Under the pieces are notes generated by a model that was given only the letters and a program-made list of their open reading frames with translations, ran no database searches and was not told where the DNA came from. A DNA stretch of 64,000 nt from the NCBI GenBank assembly GCA_964620445.1, contig CAZUHB010000026.1, positions 21,077 to 85,076 of the forward strand, written 5' to 3'. Within the stretch, counting starts at the first letter, position 1. Every line of letters starts with the position of its first letter. A program made the translations under genes and the position numbers. Origin of the DNA: CAZUHB01 sp964620445. GTDB lineage: Bacteria > Planctomycetota > B15-G4 > CAYZWU01. Positions 1-7,790 of this stretch are shown here, piece by piece.

Positions 1-35
1 CCCCGGTTTCCGGACGGTCGGTAGAGAAAACAAAA

Positions 36-74
36 TGCGCCAAACCGCCAGCAGCTCGCCGGCGGTTTGGCGCA
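36..74. terminator. perfect 14-bp inverted repeat (terminator-like)
   Basis: Bases 36-49 (tgcgccaaaccgcc) pair perfectly with 61-74 around an 11-base loop. Read on the minus strand the hairpin is followed by a T-rich run (ATTTTGTTTT), so it looks like an intrinsic terminator for leftward transcription. Read on the plus strand there is no T-run. It may end a gene lying to the left of the window or separate it from the next gene. Confidence 0.5.
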
Positions 75-332
75 ATGCTTTGGTTGGCTCCCCAGATAGG
101 ACTCTCTTCAAGAACACTCTGTTTTCACGAAAGTCTATAGAGCCATAAAGTCATCTATTGTCCACTCGAGGCCATACCCAAAAAAAATTGCCACTTCCCT
201 GGCTGATTACGACTCGAACTGCGCCTTCCTCCCTGGAACGTCTCTGGACAGTCCGGAAAGACAAAAGAAGGGTCTTCCCACGAAGATGCAAGAGGCTCTC
301 TTCTTTTCTGTTTCTTTCGAGGAGGAAAAATC
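75..332. other. leader region upstream of the first gene, no gene seen
   Basis: With the hairpin at 36-74, the first 332 bases hold no coding region I can support; the short open frames here overlap each other on both strands and have no convincing start. The only clear signal is a strong ribosome binding site (GAGGAGG, about 319-325) for the gene starting at 333. I could not pick a confident promoter. Confidence 0.4.
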
Positions 333-1505
333 ATGAAGACGATTTTGAAGTGTGTTGCGATTACGGTTTGTTTGTCCTTGTTCGCAGTGAATACGGTGTG
401 CCTGGCGCAGAGCGAGAACGAGGCCGCCGGTCCTTCCAGCCCTCCGACCGACACGGTTGTCGGTCCCATGAGCGACTTCGACACGATTCAGCCCGATCCC
501 GGCCCCCTCGGATCGCGCGCCGAGCACTGGCGTGAGCGTGCGAGCGGCCTGTACCTCGAATACTTCGACATCAACAGCGGTGTGATTCTCGGCTGGACCC
601 TCTATCCCGCTTCCGATTGGGGATACGACAAGTGGGGGAATGTGGACTCCAGCTTCACCGCCCACTGGGCGACGATGGGCGGTTCGCGCTTCGCCCACAA
701 CGGCGAGATCGCTTACACGTCGCTCTATCCGTACTCGTCTTATTCTTACGTCAATGCCTGGGGCGGTACCGGCTCGAATACGATGGTCCCGCCGGCATCC
801 TACTACAACGGTTCTCTTTACGAGAGCTTCTTCGATAACGACATGACCGGCCCCGGCGGCGTCGGCTGGACCGACGATGGAACCTCGAACTGGGGGATTC
901 ATTACGCCTCCGATCCCGGCAACTACATCGACAACCGCGTCTACTACCACTCCGGCAACGGCACGGTCACGGGCTGGAAGGGAACGACCTACGACTACGG
1001 CTACTCTTGGACCTACGGTTTCTCCTTCAATGCCGATGTCCGGAGAAGGGACGAAGACTATGGCAAAGCGTACGGCCTGCAGTTCTTCTCCGACAGTCCT
1101 GCCGGCCAGTCCTCGGACTGTTACAGCATCCATCTCAGCGACAATACGGGCGGTGGTTATCACGCCTTCTCGGTCTGGAAATACACAAGCGGCTCGCCCA
1201 CGGCCCTGATCGGATGGACGAACCATTCCGCGATCAACGGGGCCGGCGAGTGGAACAACGTGAAGGTCGAGACCCTGAACGGCAACATGGAATTCTGGGT
1301 CAACGGCATCTCCATGGGTACGGTATACGACACCTCTCACACTGCCGGCGACATCGGTTTGAGCTTTTACGATTCGAGCGGTTACGGCAGCTGCGAGTGG
1401 GACAATATCACCGTCCACAGGCAGCCGAGCGTTGCCCTGGGCCAAAAGGGCGGCGGCACAAACCCGGACGCGAGTCTCTGCGATGATACCCACGCCGGGC
1501 CGTGA
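333..1505 (+). CDS. secreted protein with C-terminal ConA-like (LamG-type) domain
   Basis: This 390-residue product starts with a Sec signal peptide (charged MKTILK, hydrophobic core, likely cleavage after CLA at about residue 25). The first half is rich in Gly, Tyr, Trp and Asn and I do not recognise it. Residues about 225-363 look like a concanavalin/LamG-type beta-sandwich: a YGLQFF strand, then EWNNVKVETLNGNMEFWVNG and a final CEWDNITV strand, as in carbohydrate- or surface-binding modules. It is probably exported and binds glycans or matrix; no catalytic residues are evident. The start follows an AGGAGG site at good spacing. The gene stands alone, with a terminator at 1531. Confidence 0.75.
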   Translation: MKTILKCVAITVCLSLFAVNTVCLAQSENEAAGPSSPPTDTVVGPMSDFDTIQPDPGPLGSRAEHWRERASGLYLEYFDINSGVILGWTLYPASDWGYDKWGNVDSSFTAHWATMGGSRFAHNGEIAYTSLYPYSSYSYVNAWGGTGSNTMVPPASYYNGSLYESFFDNDMTGPGGVGWTDDGTSNWGIHYASDPGNYIDNRVYYHSGNGTVTGWKGTTYDYGYSWTYGFSFNADVRRRDEDYGKAYGLQFFSDSPAGQSSDCYSIHLSDNTGGGYHAFSVWKYTSGSPTALIGWTNHSAINGAGEWNNVKVETLNGNMEFWVNGISMGTVYDTSHTAGDIGLSFYDSSGYGSCEWDNITVHRQPSVALGQKGGGTNPDASLCDDTHAGP

Positions 1506-1530
1506 TCTCTTGGAGCACGAAATACTTCCG

Positions 1531-1562
1531 AAAAAGCAGGACCTGCAGAGGTCCTGCTTTCT
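1531..1562 (+). terminator. intrinsic terminator after the ConA-like gene
   Basis: A perfect 12-bp stem, 1533-1544 with 1549-1560, closes a 4-base loop (GCAG) 27 bases after the stop codon. The descending arm ends in TTT followed by CTC, a short T-tract. Confidence 0.7.
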
Positions 1563-1642
1563 CGAGCCGGGTGGCTTATCGGAACGGACACCGATTGTCT
1601 GCACCGGCCGAGTTGCCGCGCTCCATACCCGGTGCACCAAAA

Positions 1643-1685
1643 AAAGCGCGGCACCCCGGATCGGGATGCCGCGCTTTGCTTTTTT
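1643..1685. terminator. bidirectional terminator downstream of tRNA-Gly
   Basis: The stem AGCGCGGCA (1645-1653) pairs with TGCCGCGCT (1667-1675). A-runs on the left and T-runs on the right give a T-tract in both directions. It lies directly after the 3' end of the leftward tRNA and would also stop rightward read-through from the gene at 333. Confidence 0.8.
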
Positions 1686-1760
1686 TGGAGCGGGTGATGG
1701 GAATTGAACCCACGACAACAACGTTGGCAACGTTGTGCTCTACCACTGAGCTACACCCGC
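1686..1760 (-). tRNA. tRNA-Gly (GCC anticodon)
   Basis: Read on the minus strand the cloverleaf is complete. The acceptor GCGGGTG pairs with CACCCGC. The D arm is GCTCAGTGGTAGAGC, and the anticodon stem CAACG/CGTTG holds the loop TTGCCAA (anticodon GCC). The T arm is GTGGG-TTCAATT-CCCAT. The discriminator is U and the CCA end is encoded (1686-1688). It has its own promoter at about 1826-1853 and a terminator at 1643-1685. Confidence 0.97.
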
Positions 1761-1781
1761 ATCTGCTGCCTTGTTGTCAAG

Positions 1782-1810
1782 CCTGTTGAAAGAAGGACAG
1801 GATCAACAGG
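1782..1810 (-). other. 8-bp hairpin in the tRNA-Gly leader
   Basis: CCTGTTGA (1782-1789) pairs perfectly with TCAACAGG (1803-1810) between the predicted promoter and the tRNA 5' end. It would form in the pre-tRNA leader and could influence processing or start-site use; this role is inference only. Confidence 0.4.
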
Positions 1811-1825
1811 TTTCATGAGAGGAGC

Positions 1826-1853
1826 AAAATATCATAACACTTCCCGTTGTCAA
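1826..1853 (-). promoter_or_regulatory. sigma70-type promoter for tRNA-Gly
   Basis: On the minus strand a perfect -35 TTGACA (1848-1853) is followed 16 bases later by TATTTT (1826-1831), giving a start near 1819 and a leader of about 60 bases. It lies just past the stop of the leftward gene ending at 1880, so the tRNA could also receive read-through. Confidence 0.6.
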
Positions 1854-1879
1854 CGATTATTTCACCCTTCCTTTTTTCG

Positions 1880-2806
1880 TCAAAATCCGAGCTTTTCGAG
1901 CTCGTTCAGCCCCATCCGCATCTCGGCCGCCGTGCATCCCTCGTCGATATCGAGGATACGGACGCTCTCCGCTGGGAGTGCATCGAGTATTTTCCTGAAA
2001 TCGATCTCTCCCGCGCCTGGCGGGAGGCGATCTTCGAGACCGAGCGCATCGTGAAGGCGAACACCTTCCAGCAACGGGCCGAACCGATCGAGCCACTCAT
2101 CGTGGCTGGCCAGGCCCAGGAGTTCCTGGGCGTGGGCCGCGCCCGCGTCGTGCCAGTATTTGAGGCGGGGATTCTTCAGATCCTCGAATATGTAGCCTGC
2201 TGACTCGATGTCCGGAAATTCAAAGAGGTTACGACGTGTCTCGATACAGAAAGACATGTCCTGGTCGACTTTTAGCAGGGAGTGGAGGACCCGTACCGCC
2301 CGGTCGACGAGACCCTCCCTCTGGGAAAGTATCAAACCCCGCGCGGTGGCGAGAAGCTCCCTGACCCCCTCGGAAAGACCGTCTTTTGCGAAGAGTTCGG
2401 CGGCCTGCTCGCTGATCTTTCGAAGATCCTCGCCCGGGTAGCGTCCGAGGCGGAGCACGATCCGCGAGGCGCCGAGTTTTCGGGCCGCCCGTGCCGTTTC
2501 ACGGGTGAGACCGAAGGCGCGCTCCGCCTCCGCGGGGCGGGGATCAACGAGCATGTCGCCGCACAGAAATCGGTCATCCGCCCCCTGAGTACTCACAACG
2601 TTCTGCAAGTTAGCGACTTCCACACCCTCTTTCCGAAAGAGCCTGCCCAGCGTTTCCGGTGGTTCACAGCTCAGATTGGCGGCCAGCTCGATCCGATTCA
2701 GACCGAGCCCCCGGGCCGCGCCGATTATCGCTGCGCCGCGGCCTCGGGCCGTTCCCAGGTACGACGTTGAAAATCCTTTTTTTCGTTGCCCCATGCGGAC
2801 GAACAT
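1880..2806 (-). CDS. sugar phosphate isomerase/epimerase-like TIM-barrel protein
   Basis: This 308-residue protein is of the xylose-isomerase-like TIM barrel / AP-endonuclease-2 type. The N-terminal strand leads into GLGLNRIELAANL, then a VEVANLQNV strand, a helix before GASRIVLRLG, and a late FCIETRRNLFEFPD strand carrying acidic residues. A histidine/aspartate pair follows in YWHDAGAAH, and the C-terminus has VRLHDALG. These E/H/D positions are typical metal ligands of the fold. The substrate is unknown; sugars, inositols or hydroxypyruvate are typical. I start at ATG 2806 because it follows GGAGGAG at 7-base spacing; the open frame extends further upstream with no such site. Confidence 0.7.
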   Translation of the reverse strand: MFVRMGQRKKGFSTSYLGTARGRGAAIIGAARGLGLNRIELAANLSCEPPETLGRLFRKEGVEVANLQNVVSTQGADDRFLCGDMLVDPRPAEAERAFGLTRETARAARKLGASRIVLRLGRYPGEDLRKISEQAAELFAKDGLSEGVRELLATARGLILSQREGLVDRAVRVLHSLLKVDQDMSFCIETRRNLFEFPDIESAGYIFEDLKNPRLKYWHDAGAAHAQELLGLASHDEWLDRFGPLLEGVRLHDALGLEDRLPPGAGEIDFRKILDALPAESVRILDIDEGCTAAEMRMGLNELEKLGF

Positions 2807-2849
2807 GCTCGACTCCTCCGTTTCCAAAGCGCCATCTGAAGAATGCCAG

Positions 2850-2878
2850 ATTAATCTAACAGATTGTCGATATGGCAA
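2850..2878 (-). promoter_or_regulatory. candidate promoter with overlapping AGATT repeats
   Basis: On the minus strand TTGCCA (2873-2878) and ATTAAT (2850-2855) are separated by 17 bases, 44 bases before the start at 2806. The -10 overlaps AGATT-AATCT-AAC-AGATT (2848-2865), an inverted and direct repeat that could be an operator in this divergent region with the gene at 2965. Confidence 0.35.
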
Positions 2879-2964
2879 GTATTAAAGTCGTTGCCCCCCG
2901 AAAAATTGAAAATTATTGATAGAGCAATTCCTTTCAAACCGTTGCATTCGAAGGAGATCGTCTG

Positions 2965-5271
2965 ATGAAAAACCTGTTCAAACCAACCTTCCTCCTCGGG
3001 CTTTGCGCCCTTTGCGTTTTCAGTCTCGCCCTGTTCCAGTCACCAGCCGCCGCGGCACAGGATCCGACCGAGGTCGTGCCTCCCGCCGAAGAGCCCCCCC
3101 TACGGGCGCCGATCGCGATCGTCGCGGCGGAGAATCCTTTCGAAGAGGACCGCGGCTTTCTCGGGGTCTACTTCTCGACTGTCGAGAAGAACGACGGCGC
3201 TCTGATCGACAAGGTCATCGACGACACGCCCGCGAAAGAAGCGGGCATGCAGGCGGGAGACCTCATCGTCTCTCTCAACGGGAAACCGGTCAAAAGCCAA
3301 GATGATGTGATCGAGATCCTGTCGAAGGCCAAAGGGGGCGACACCATCGCCTACGAGGCCAAACGGGGCGAGGAGCAGGTCGCCGGAAAAGTCACTCTCG
3401 TCTCGAGGAAGGAGTACCTCAAGAAGAACAATATCGAGGTGGATCACGAACAGCTCGAAAAACAGTTCAAAGCCCAGGCGGAAGCGTTGCAGAAACTCGA
3501 AAAACTCAAAGGCCTGAAAAAGCTAAAAGGTCTCCACAAGGCGGAAGGCCTCAAAAAGCTCGGGTATCTGGGCGGCAAGGCCAAGGTCAAGTCGCACTCC
3601 AAGGCGGTTCTGGGCGTCCACATCGCCCAGGGGCAGAACACGGTGCTCGTGAATAGCGTCATCAAAAACAGCCCTGCTGCCAGGGCGGGCGTCTTCTGCG
3701 GAGACCAGATCATCAGCGTCAATGGCAAGGAGGTCGAATCGCCGGAGTGCCTCGCAGCCTGCATGGCCAAGACCAAGCCGGGCAAGACCGTGCTGATCAA
3801 GCTGCTCAGGGGAAACAAGATCGTCAAGAAAAAGGTGAAGACCGGCCAAGCCGAAAAGGTTTTCGGGAAAACGGAAACCGGAAAAAAGGTGATCGAAAAG
3901 TTCATCGACGGTAGACCCTTCGGTCTCATGGCCGCTCCCAAGGGGCTCGGCAACAAGATCTGCGCCGTCATCGACGAAGACTGCGAGTCCGACTGCGGCA
4001 GTGGTTGCGGCTCGGGCTGTGGTTCCGGGTGCGACTCCGAGTGTGACTCCGAGTGCGAAATCGAGTGCGTTGTCGAATGCCTCGAAGATATAGGGTGCGA
4101 CTCCGGTTGCGAAATCGAGTGCATCGTCGAGTGCATCGAAGACTCCGGGTGCGACGAAGAGTGCGGCGACTGTGACAAAGACTGCGGCAAAGACTGCGAT
4201 TCGGATTGCGAGGAAGAGTGCTGCGGCGAGTGCAGCGAAGAAACCGCGTGCCGCACGATCGCCTTTCCGGGCGGCGAGGCCAAGGTCATGATCATCGGCG
4301 GAGACGAAGGCCACGAGGCGAAGAAGATGAAAGTTTTCGTCGACAAGTGGCAGGAGTTCGATCCTGACGAGGCCGGCGATGAGGTGAAGGTCATCGAGCG
4401 GGACGGCAAGAAGATCATCATCAAGAAATCCCACGCCATGGCACCCGAAGTTCTCGCCTTTTCCGGAGGCGACCACTTTTTCGGGGACGATGTGCAGAAA
4501 TGCTATTGCCAGAAGTGCACATCCAAAGCGCACGGCGCGTCGTTCCCCCACAAGATCATGAAGTGGCGCGCCAAGGCGGACCAGGGCTGCTGCGGCCATG
4601 ACGGGCATGGCTGGAATCCCCGCAATGCTCATGGAAGCGCTCACCGAGGTGCTCACGAAGGTGCGCACGGATTCTGGATGGCGCGACCCCACGGGGGCCA
4701 TCGAGGTGGATGCTGCCCGCAGGCCGGACGCGGCCACTGCGCGCCCGCGCCCCGCTTCAGCCACGACAGGTTCTCCGGTCGCTGCTCCGGTCACTGCTCC
4801 GGCCAGTGCCCCGGCCATTGCTCCGGTCGTTGCTCCGGCCACTGCTCCGGCGGCCCCGGGGGCGGATGCAACATGAACAGACCGAAAGCGGCGCCCCGCT
4901 CGTGCCAAGGTGGGTGCGGTTGCGGCGAGAAGGGCCGAAAGGTCTTCAACCTGGCCATCCCCCATCCGGGTCACGCCGATTGCGGCCGTGGCCACGACTG
5001 TTGCGGCCACGAGGGGTACGGTCACAAGGAAAACAACGTCTATTTCCACGGGCCGGCCATGGGCGGGGCGCACGGCAAAACGCACGCTCACGCCCTCCCC
5101 CACGGAAAACACGCGGAGATCATTTGCGAAGACGGCGACGGTGAATGCCGCGTCATCGTGGTCCGACCGGGCCAGGAGATCGAGAAATTCATCTGGCACG
5201 ACGAGGGCCACGATTCTCACTCGGAATGTCATGGGGAATGCCACGAGCACGAACACGACGGCCTTCCGTAA
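2965..5271 (+). CDS. exported double-PDZ protein with Cys-striped and His/Cys-rich tails
   Basis: This 768-residue product has a signal peptide (about 1-31, AAAAQ cleavage region). Two PDZ domains follow: about 63-147 (RGFLGVYF, then AGMQAGDLIVSLNGKPV) and about 213-292 (AVLGVHI, then AGVFCGDQIISVNGKEV). A Lys/Leu-rich helical linker (about 160-210) joins them. Residues 340-429 hold more than 20 cysteines, mostly exactly every fourth residue and embedded in Asp/Glu/Ser/Gly. An acidic block about 430-480 leads to a C-terminal region full of His and Cys (CCGHDGHG, GRCSGHCSG repeats, ending HECHEHEHD). PDZ-protease relatives (DegP type) have a trypsin domain; none is present here. I infer an exported metal- or thiol-handling scaffold. 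AAGGAG lies 8 bases before the start. Confidence 0.8.
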   Translation: MKNLFKPTFLLGLCALCVFSLALFQSPAAAAQDPTEVVPPAEEPPLRAPIAIVAAENPFEEDRGFLGVYFSTVEKNDGALIDKVIDDTPAKEAGMQAGDLIVSLNGKPVKSQDDVIEILSKAKGGDTIAYEAKRGEEQVAGKVTLVSRKEYLKKNNIEVDHEQLEKQFKAQAEALQKLEKLKGLKKLKGLHKAEGLKKLGYLGGKAKVKSHSKAVLGVHIAQGQNTVLVNSVIKNSPAARAGVFCGDQIISVNGKEVESPECLAACMAKTKPGKTVLIKLLRGNKIVKKKVKTGQAEKVFGKTETGKKVIEKFIDGRPFGLMAAPKGLGNKICAVIDEDCESDCGSGCGSGCGSGCDSECDSECEIECVVECLEDIGCDSGCEIECIVECIEDSGCDEECGDCDKDCGKDCDSDCEEECCGECSEETACRTIAFPGGEAKVMIIGGDEGHEAKKMKVFVDKWQEFDPDEAGDEVKVIERDGKKIIIKKSHAMAPEVLAFSGGDHFFGDDVQKCYCQKCTSKAHGASFPHKIMKWRAKADQGCCGHDGHGWNPRNAHGSAHRGAHEGAHGFWMARPHGGHRGGCCPQAGRGHCAPAPRFSHDRFSGRCSGHCSGQCPGHCSGRCSGHCSGGPGGGCNMNRPKAAPRSCQGGCGCGEKGRKVFNLAIPHPGHADCGRGHDCCGHEGYGHKENNVYFHGPAMGGAHGKTHAHALPHGKHAEIICEDGDGECRVIVVRPGQEIEKFIWHDEGHDSHSECHGECHEHEHDGLP
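3982..4251 (+). repeat. in-gene repeat encoding cysteines spaced i, i+4
   Basis: Codons 340-429 of the PDZ protein place TGC/TGT every 12 bases over long runs (residues 340, 344 and on to 372; 378 to 390; 403 to 419). Two 18-residue units are near-duplicates: CDSECEIECVVECLEDIG and CDSGCEIECIVECIEDSG. This indicates expansion by tandem duplication. Confidence 0.75.
4773..4850 (+). repeat. 12-bp tandem repeat encoding CSGx units
   Basis: Six and a half copies of a 12-base unit (consensus CTCCGGTCACTG) lie in frame and encode Cys-Ser-Gly followed by Arg/His/Gln. This is a second, independent four-residue Cys repeat in the same gene. Confidence 0.85.
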
Positions 5272-5285
5272 CCGAGGCGATCGAT

Positions 5286-5321
5286 AAAAAAAGCCGGCAC
5301 TTTCGAGTGCCGGCTTTTTTT
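5286..5321. terminator. bidirectional intrinsic terminator (TTCG loop)
   Basis: GCCGGCACT (5293-5301) pairs with AGTGCCGGC (5306-5314) around a TTCG tetraloop, with seven A on the left and seven T on the right. It serves both the plus gene ending at 5271 and the convergent minus gene ending at 5351. Confidence 0.95.
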
Positions 5322-5350
5322 AGCACTGCTTTTTTTTTAACAGCCTTGGA

Positions 5351-6802
5351 TCAGACGCGGATCTCCTCCGCCTCGTCGTCGAGAAGCGCGCCCCTTTTCT
5401 CCATCAACGGATAGACGTGACTCATGAGAAACTCTTCCACCTGCTCGGCGGAACGGCCCACGAACAGGGCCGGATCCCTGAGTGTGTCCATCTCGCCGAT
5501 CACGGCCGCGAAAGCCGGGTCCCCCTCGAGCCGTTCGATGAGATCGCTCTTGGCGCCCGTTTCCTTCCTCCTGCGCGCCGCTTCCACGGAATGCGCGCGG
5601 ATCCGCTCGTGCAGGTCCTGGCGGTCGCCGCCGGCGCGCACACCCTCCATGAGAATGTTCTCCGTGGCCATGAAATCGAGCTCGTCCTGGAGATTGGCGT
5701 TCACCACACCGGGATTGACCACGATTCCCGAGGCCACGTTCCGGTAGAGGCTCAGGATCGAATCGATCGCCAGGAAGGCCTCCGGGATCACGATCCGCTT
5801 GCCGGCCGAGTCGTCGAGCGTCCGCTCGAGCCACTGGTTGGCGGCCATCTGCTGCGGATCGCCCGAGAGGGACATGACGTACCTCGCCAGCGACGTGATC
5901 CTCTCGGACCGCATCGGATTGCGCTTGTAGGCCATGGCCGACGATCCGACCTGGCTCTTTTCGAAAGGTTCTTCCAGCTCCCGCTCATGGGAAAGGAGCC
6001 GCATATCGACAGCGAACTTGTGCGCCGAGATCGCCACTCCGGCGAGCACCGACAGAAGCCGGGCGTCGACCTTGCGCGGATAGGTCTGACCCGTCACCGG
6101 CCAGGAATGGGAAAAGCCCATCCTGGCGGTCAGAGTGTCGTCGAGCTGCTTCACCTTCGAATGGTCGCCGTCGAAGAGCTTGAGAAAGGACGCCTGCGTC
6201 CCCGTCGTGCCCTTCACGCCCCGGAATCCGAGCTGAGCCACGAAATGGTCCAGGTCCTCGAGGTCGATCATCAGATCCTGGAGCCAGAGGCACGCCCTCT
6301 TTCCCACCGTGGTCAACTGGGCGGGTTGAAAGTGGGTGTAGGCCTGTGTGGGAAGCCGCGCGTGGTCCCTCGCAAAGGCGGCCAGGGCGCCGACCACGTT
6401 CATGAGTTTCTTCTGTACGAGCATGCACGCGTCGCGCATCACGATCAGATCGGTGTTGTCCCCCACGAAACAGGAGGTCGCGCCCAGGTGGATCACGCCT
6501 CCCGCCCCGGGACAGGCCCTGGCGAAGGTCTTGATGTGAGCCATCACGTCGTGGCGGAGACGTTTCTCTTCCGCGGCGGCGAATTCGAAATCGATCTCTT
6601 CGATCGCCGAGCGCATCGCGTCAACCTGATCCTGGGTCACCTCGAGGCCGAGTTCGCGCTGAGTGTCGGCGAGCTCCGTCCAGAGGCGGCGCCACGTCTC
6701 GATCTTGCGCCGCTCCGAGAAGATCTCGAGCATGGCGCGCGACGCGTAGCGTACAACGAGCGGGGAAGCGTAAACCGACCGTGGGTCCCCTTGAGCAGTC
6801 AT
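5351..6802 (-). CDS. purB: adenylosuccinate lyase
   Basis: The 483-residue protein belongs to the fumarase/aspartase superfamily. It splits adenylosuccinate to AMP and SAICAR to AICAR, in purine synthesis. The family signature SSAMAYKRNPMRSER lies at about 287-301, and the catalytic histidine regions RHDVMAH (about 83) and THFQPAQ (about 157) are present. The sequence is closer to the eukaryote-like PurB form (KRNPMRSER) than to the Bacillus form. I start at ATG 6802 (MTAQGDPR), which has AAAGGAAC upstream; the upstream in-frame TTG at 6826 would overlap the VanZ-like gene. It is the last gene of a leftward operon with comEA-like, nadC, RsbW-like and VanZ-like genes. Confidence 0.93.
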   Translation of the reverse strand: MTAQGDPRSVYASPLVVRYASRAMLEIFSERRKIETWRRLWTELADTQRELGLEVTQDQVDAMRSAIEEIDFEFAAAEEKRLRHDVMAHIKTFARACPGAGGVIHLGATSCFVGDNTDLIVMRDACMLVQKKLMNVVGALAAFARDHARLPTQAYTHFQPAQLTTVGKRACLWLQDLMIDLEDLDHFVAQLGFRGVKGTTGTQASFLKLFDGDHSKVKQLDDTLTARMGFSHSWPVTGQTYPRKVDARLLSVLAGVAISAHKFAVDMRLLSHERELEEPFEKSQVGSSAMAYKRNPMRSERITSLARYVMSLSGDPQQMAANQWLERTLDDSAGKRIVIPEAFLAIDSILSLYRNVASGIVVNPGVVNANLQDELDFMATENILMEGVRAGGDRQDLHERIRAHSVEAARRRKETGAKSDLIERLEGDPAFAAVIGEMDTLRDPALFVGRSAEQVEEFLMSHVYPLMEKRGALLDDEAEEIRV

Positions 6803-6812
6803 GATGTTCCTT

Positions 6813-7304
6813 TCATTGAGTGCCAATGAAGATCTGAAGCAGGGCCGCGCCGAGAAGACTGACGCAGGAGAGCCAGAAGTCCTTCCTCCCGGGCAGCCCG
6901 TCGAGGATGTAGCTGATCACGAGGAGCCCCCCGATTCCCCCGATCGAGTCGGAAACGAGATCCATGACCGCCGGCTCCCGACCGGTGAAGGACTGGTGGT
7001 ACTCGTCGGAGAGGGCGTAGACGAAAAGAATCGCCGCGGTGAACAGAATCCAGTTCCACCGGAAGGGCCTCCCCGCGCCGACGTTGAATATCTTCCGCCC
7101 GTAGAGAGCCAGCGGGAGGGAGAGCCCGAAATAGAGCGGCACATGGCAGAAGTTGTAGAGGATCGTTTCGAGCACGTCGATTTCGAGAGACGGCTCGAAT
7201 TCGATGGAAGAGAGAACGAAGATCAAGCCGAGGTAGACGACGATGGCCGATAGATGGAGAAACTGATCCCGCGCGATGTACCAGAGAAGGAGACGGCGGA
7301 TCAT
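6813..7304 (-). CDS. VanZ-like membrane protein
   Basis: This 163-residue protein has four to five hydrophobic segments and the VanZ family core: a His in NFCHVPLYFGL, then YALSDEYHQSFTGREP and a conserved Asp in MDLVSDSIGGIGG. VanZ proteins were named from teicoplanin resistance in enterococci; most homologues have no known role. The start overlaps the stop of the preceding RsbW-like gene by four bases (ATGA), so the two are translationally coupled. Ten bases separate it from purB. Nothing suggests antibiotic resistance here. Confidence 0.85.
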   Translation of the reverse strand: MIRRLLLWYIARDQFLHLSAIVVYLGLIFVLSSIEFEPSLEIDVLETILYNFCHVPLYFGLSLPLALYGRKIFNVGAGRPFRWNWILFTAAILFVYALSDEYHQSFTGREPAVMDLVSDSIGGIGGLLVISYILDGLPGRKDFWLSCVSLLGAALLQIFIGTQ

Positions 7305-7744
7305 GGTCCCCTCTTGATCATCTTGATCGTAATCCCGCCCTCCTTGTTCCTGCCCATCTCGACGCTATCCATGAGCGAACGCATGAGGAACACGCCGCGG
7401 CCCCGTTCCGAATCGGACGATGGAGCCACGGTGGTCTCGAAGGCGATCTTCGTCCCGTCCCGCTTCGTGTCGCAGTCGGCTCCCTCGCCAAAGTCGTCGA
7501 TCCGTAGCTTGATCAGCCTTGCAGACAGAACGCAGAGCACCTCGATCCGGCTGTTCGGATCGGAACCGTGCTCGCGGGCATTGTTGATCGCCTCGCTCAG
7601 AGCCAGGGTGATATTGTCCCTGCTTTTTTCGCTGAAATCCCATTGGCCGGCCAGGAAGGCGATCGTCTTTCTGATCGACCTGATGCCCAGGGGGCCGAAA
7701 GGTTGAGTCAGCTTGAACTTCAGCGTCAGCGTCTCGTCAGTCAT
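7301..7744 (-). CDS. RsbW-like anti-sigma/HATPase regulatory protein
   Basis: The 147-residue product is a single GHKL ATPase domain. The N-box ALSEAINNAREHG, the G1-like RIDDFGEGAD and the G2-like GRGVFLMRSLMDSVE are in order, as in RsbW/SpoIIAB-type serine kinases that bind sigma factors or STAS antagonists. No STAS, PP2C or sigma-factor gene is adjacent, so its partner is elsewhere. I start at ATG 7744 (MTDETLTL), after nadC ends; the longer frame would run into nadC and its start has no Shine-Dalgarno. The Shine-Dalgarno at 7744 is also weak (GGAAG, close). Confidence 0.8.
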   Translation of the reverse strand: MTDETLTLKFKLTQPFGPLGIRSIRKTIAFLAGQWDFSEKSRDNITLALSEAINNAREHGSDPNSRIEVLCVLSARLIKLRIDDFGEGADCDTKRDGTKIAFETTVAPSSDSERGRGVFLMRSLMDSVEMGRNKEGGITIKMIKRGP

Positions 7745-7790
7745 ATCTTCCACACGCTGAGAATACCGTACCGATGCCGTGAGAACTCGA

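Noticed and set aside
207..1730. 507-residue minus-strand open frame opposite the first secreted protein
   Set aside because: It runs antisense through a gene with a signal peptide and strong ribosome site, overlaps the tRNA-Gly gene, and its composition (Val/Arg/Gly-rich) is typical of shadow frames in GC-rich DNA.
3982..4850. CRISPR or noncoding satellite
   Set aside because: The repeats stay in frame inside one exported protein with conserved Cys codons.
3523..5256. 577-residue minus-strand open frame opposite the PDZ gene
   Set aside because: Shadow of the Cys/His-rich coding repeat; no ribosome site or recognisable motif.
6813..7304. Antibiotic-resistance locus
   Set aside because: VanZ-like proteins are widespread and no vanH, vanA or vanX genes are nearby.
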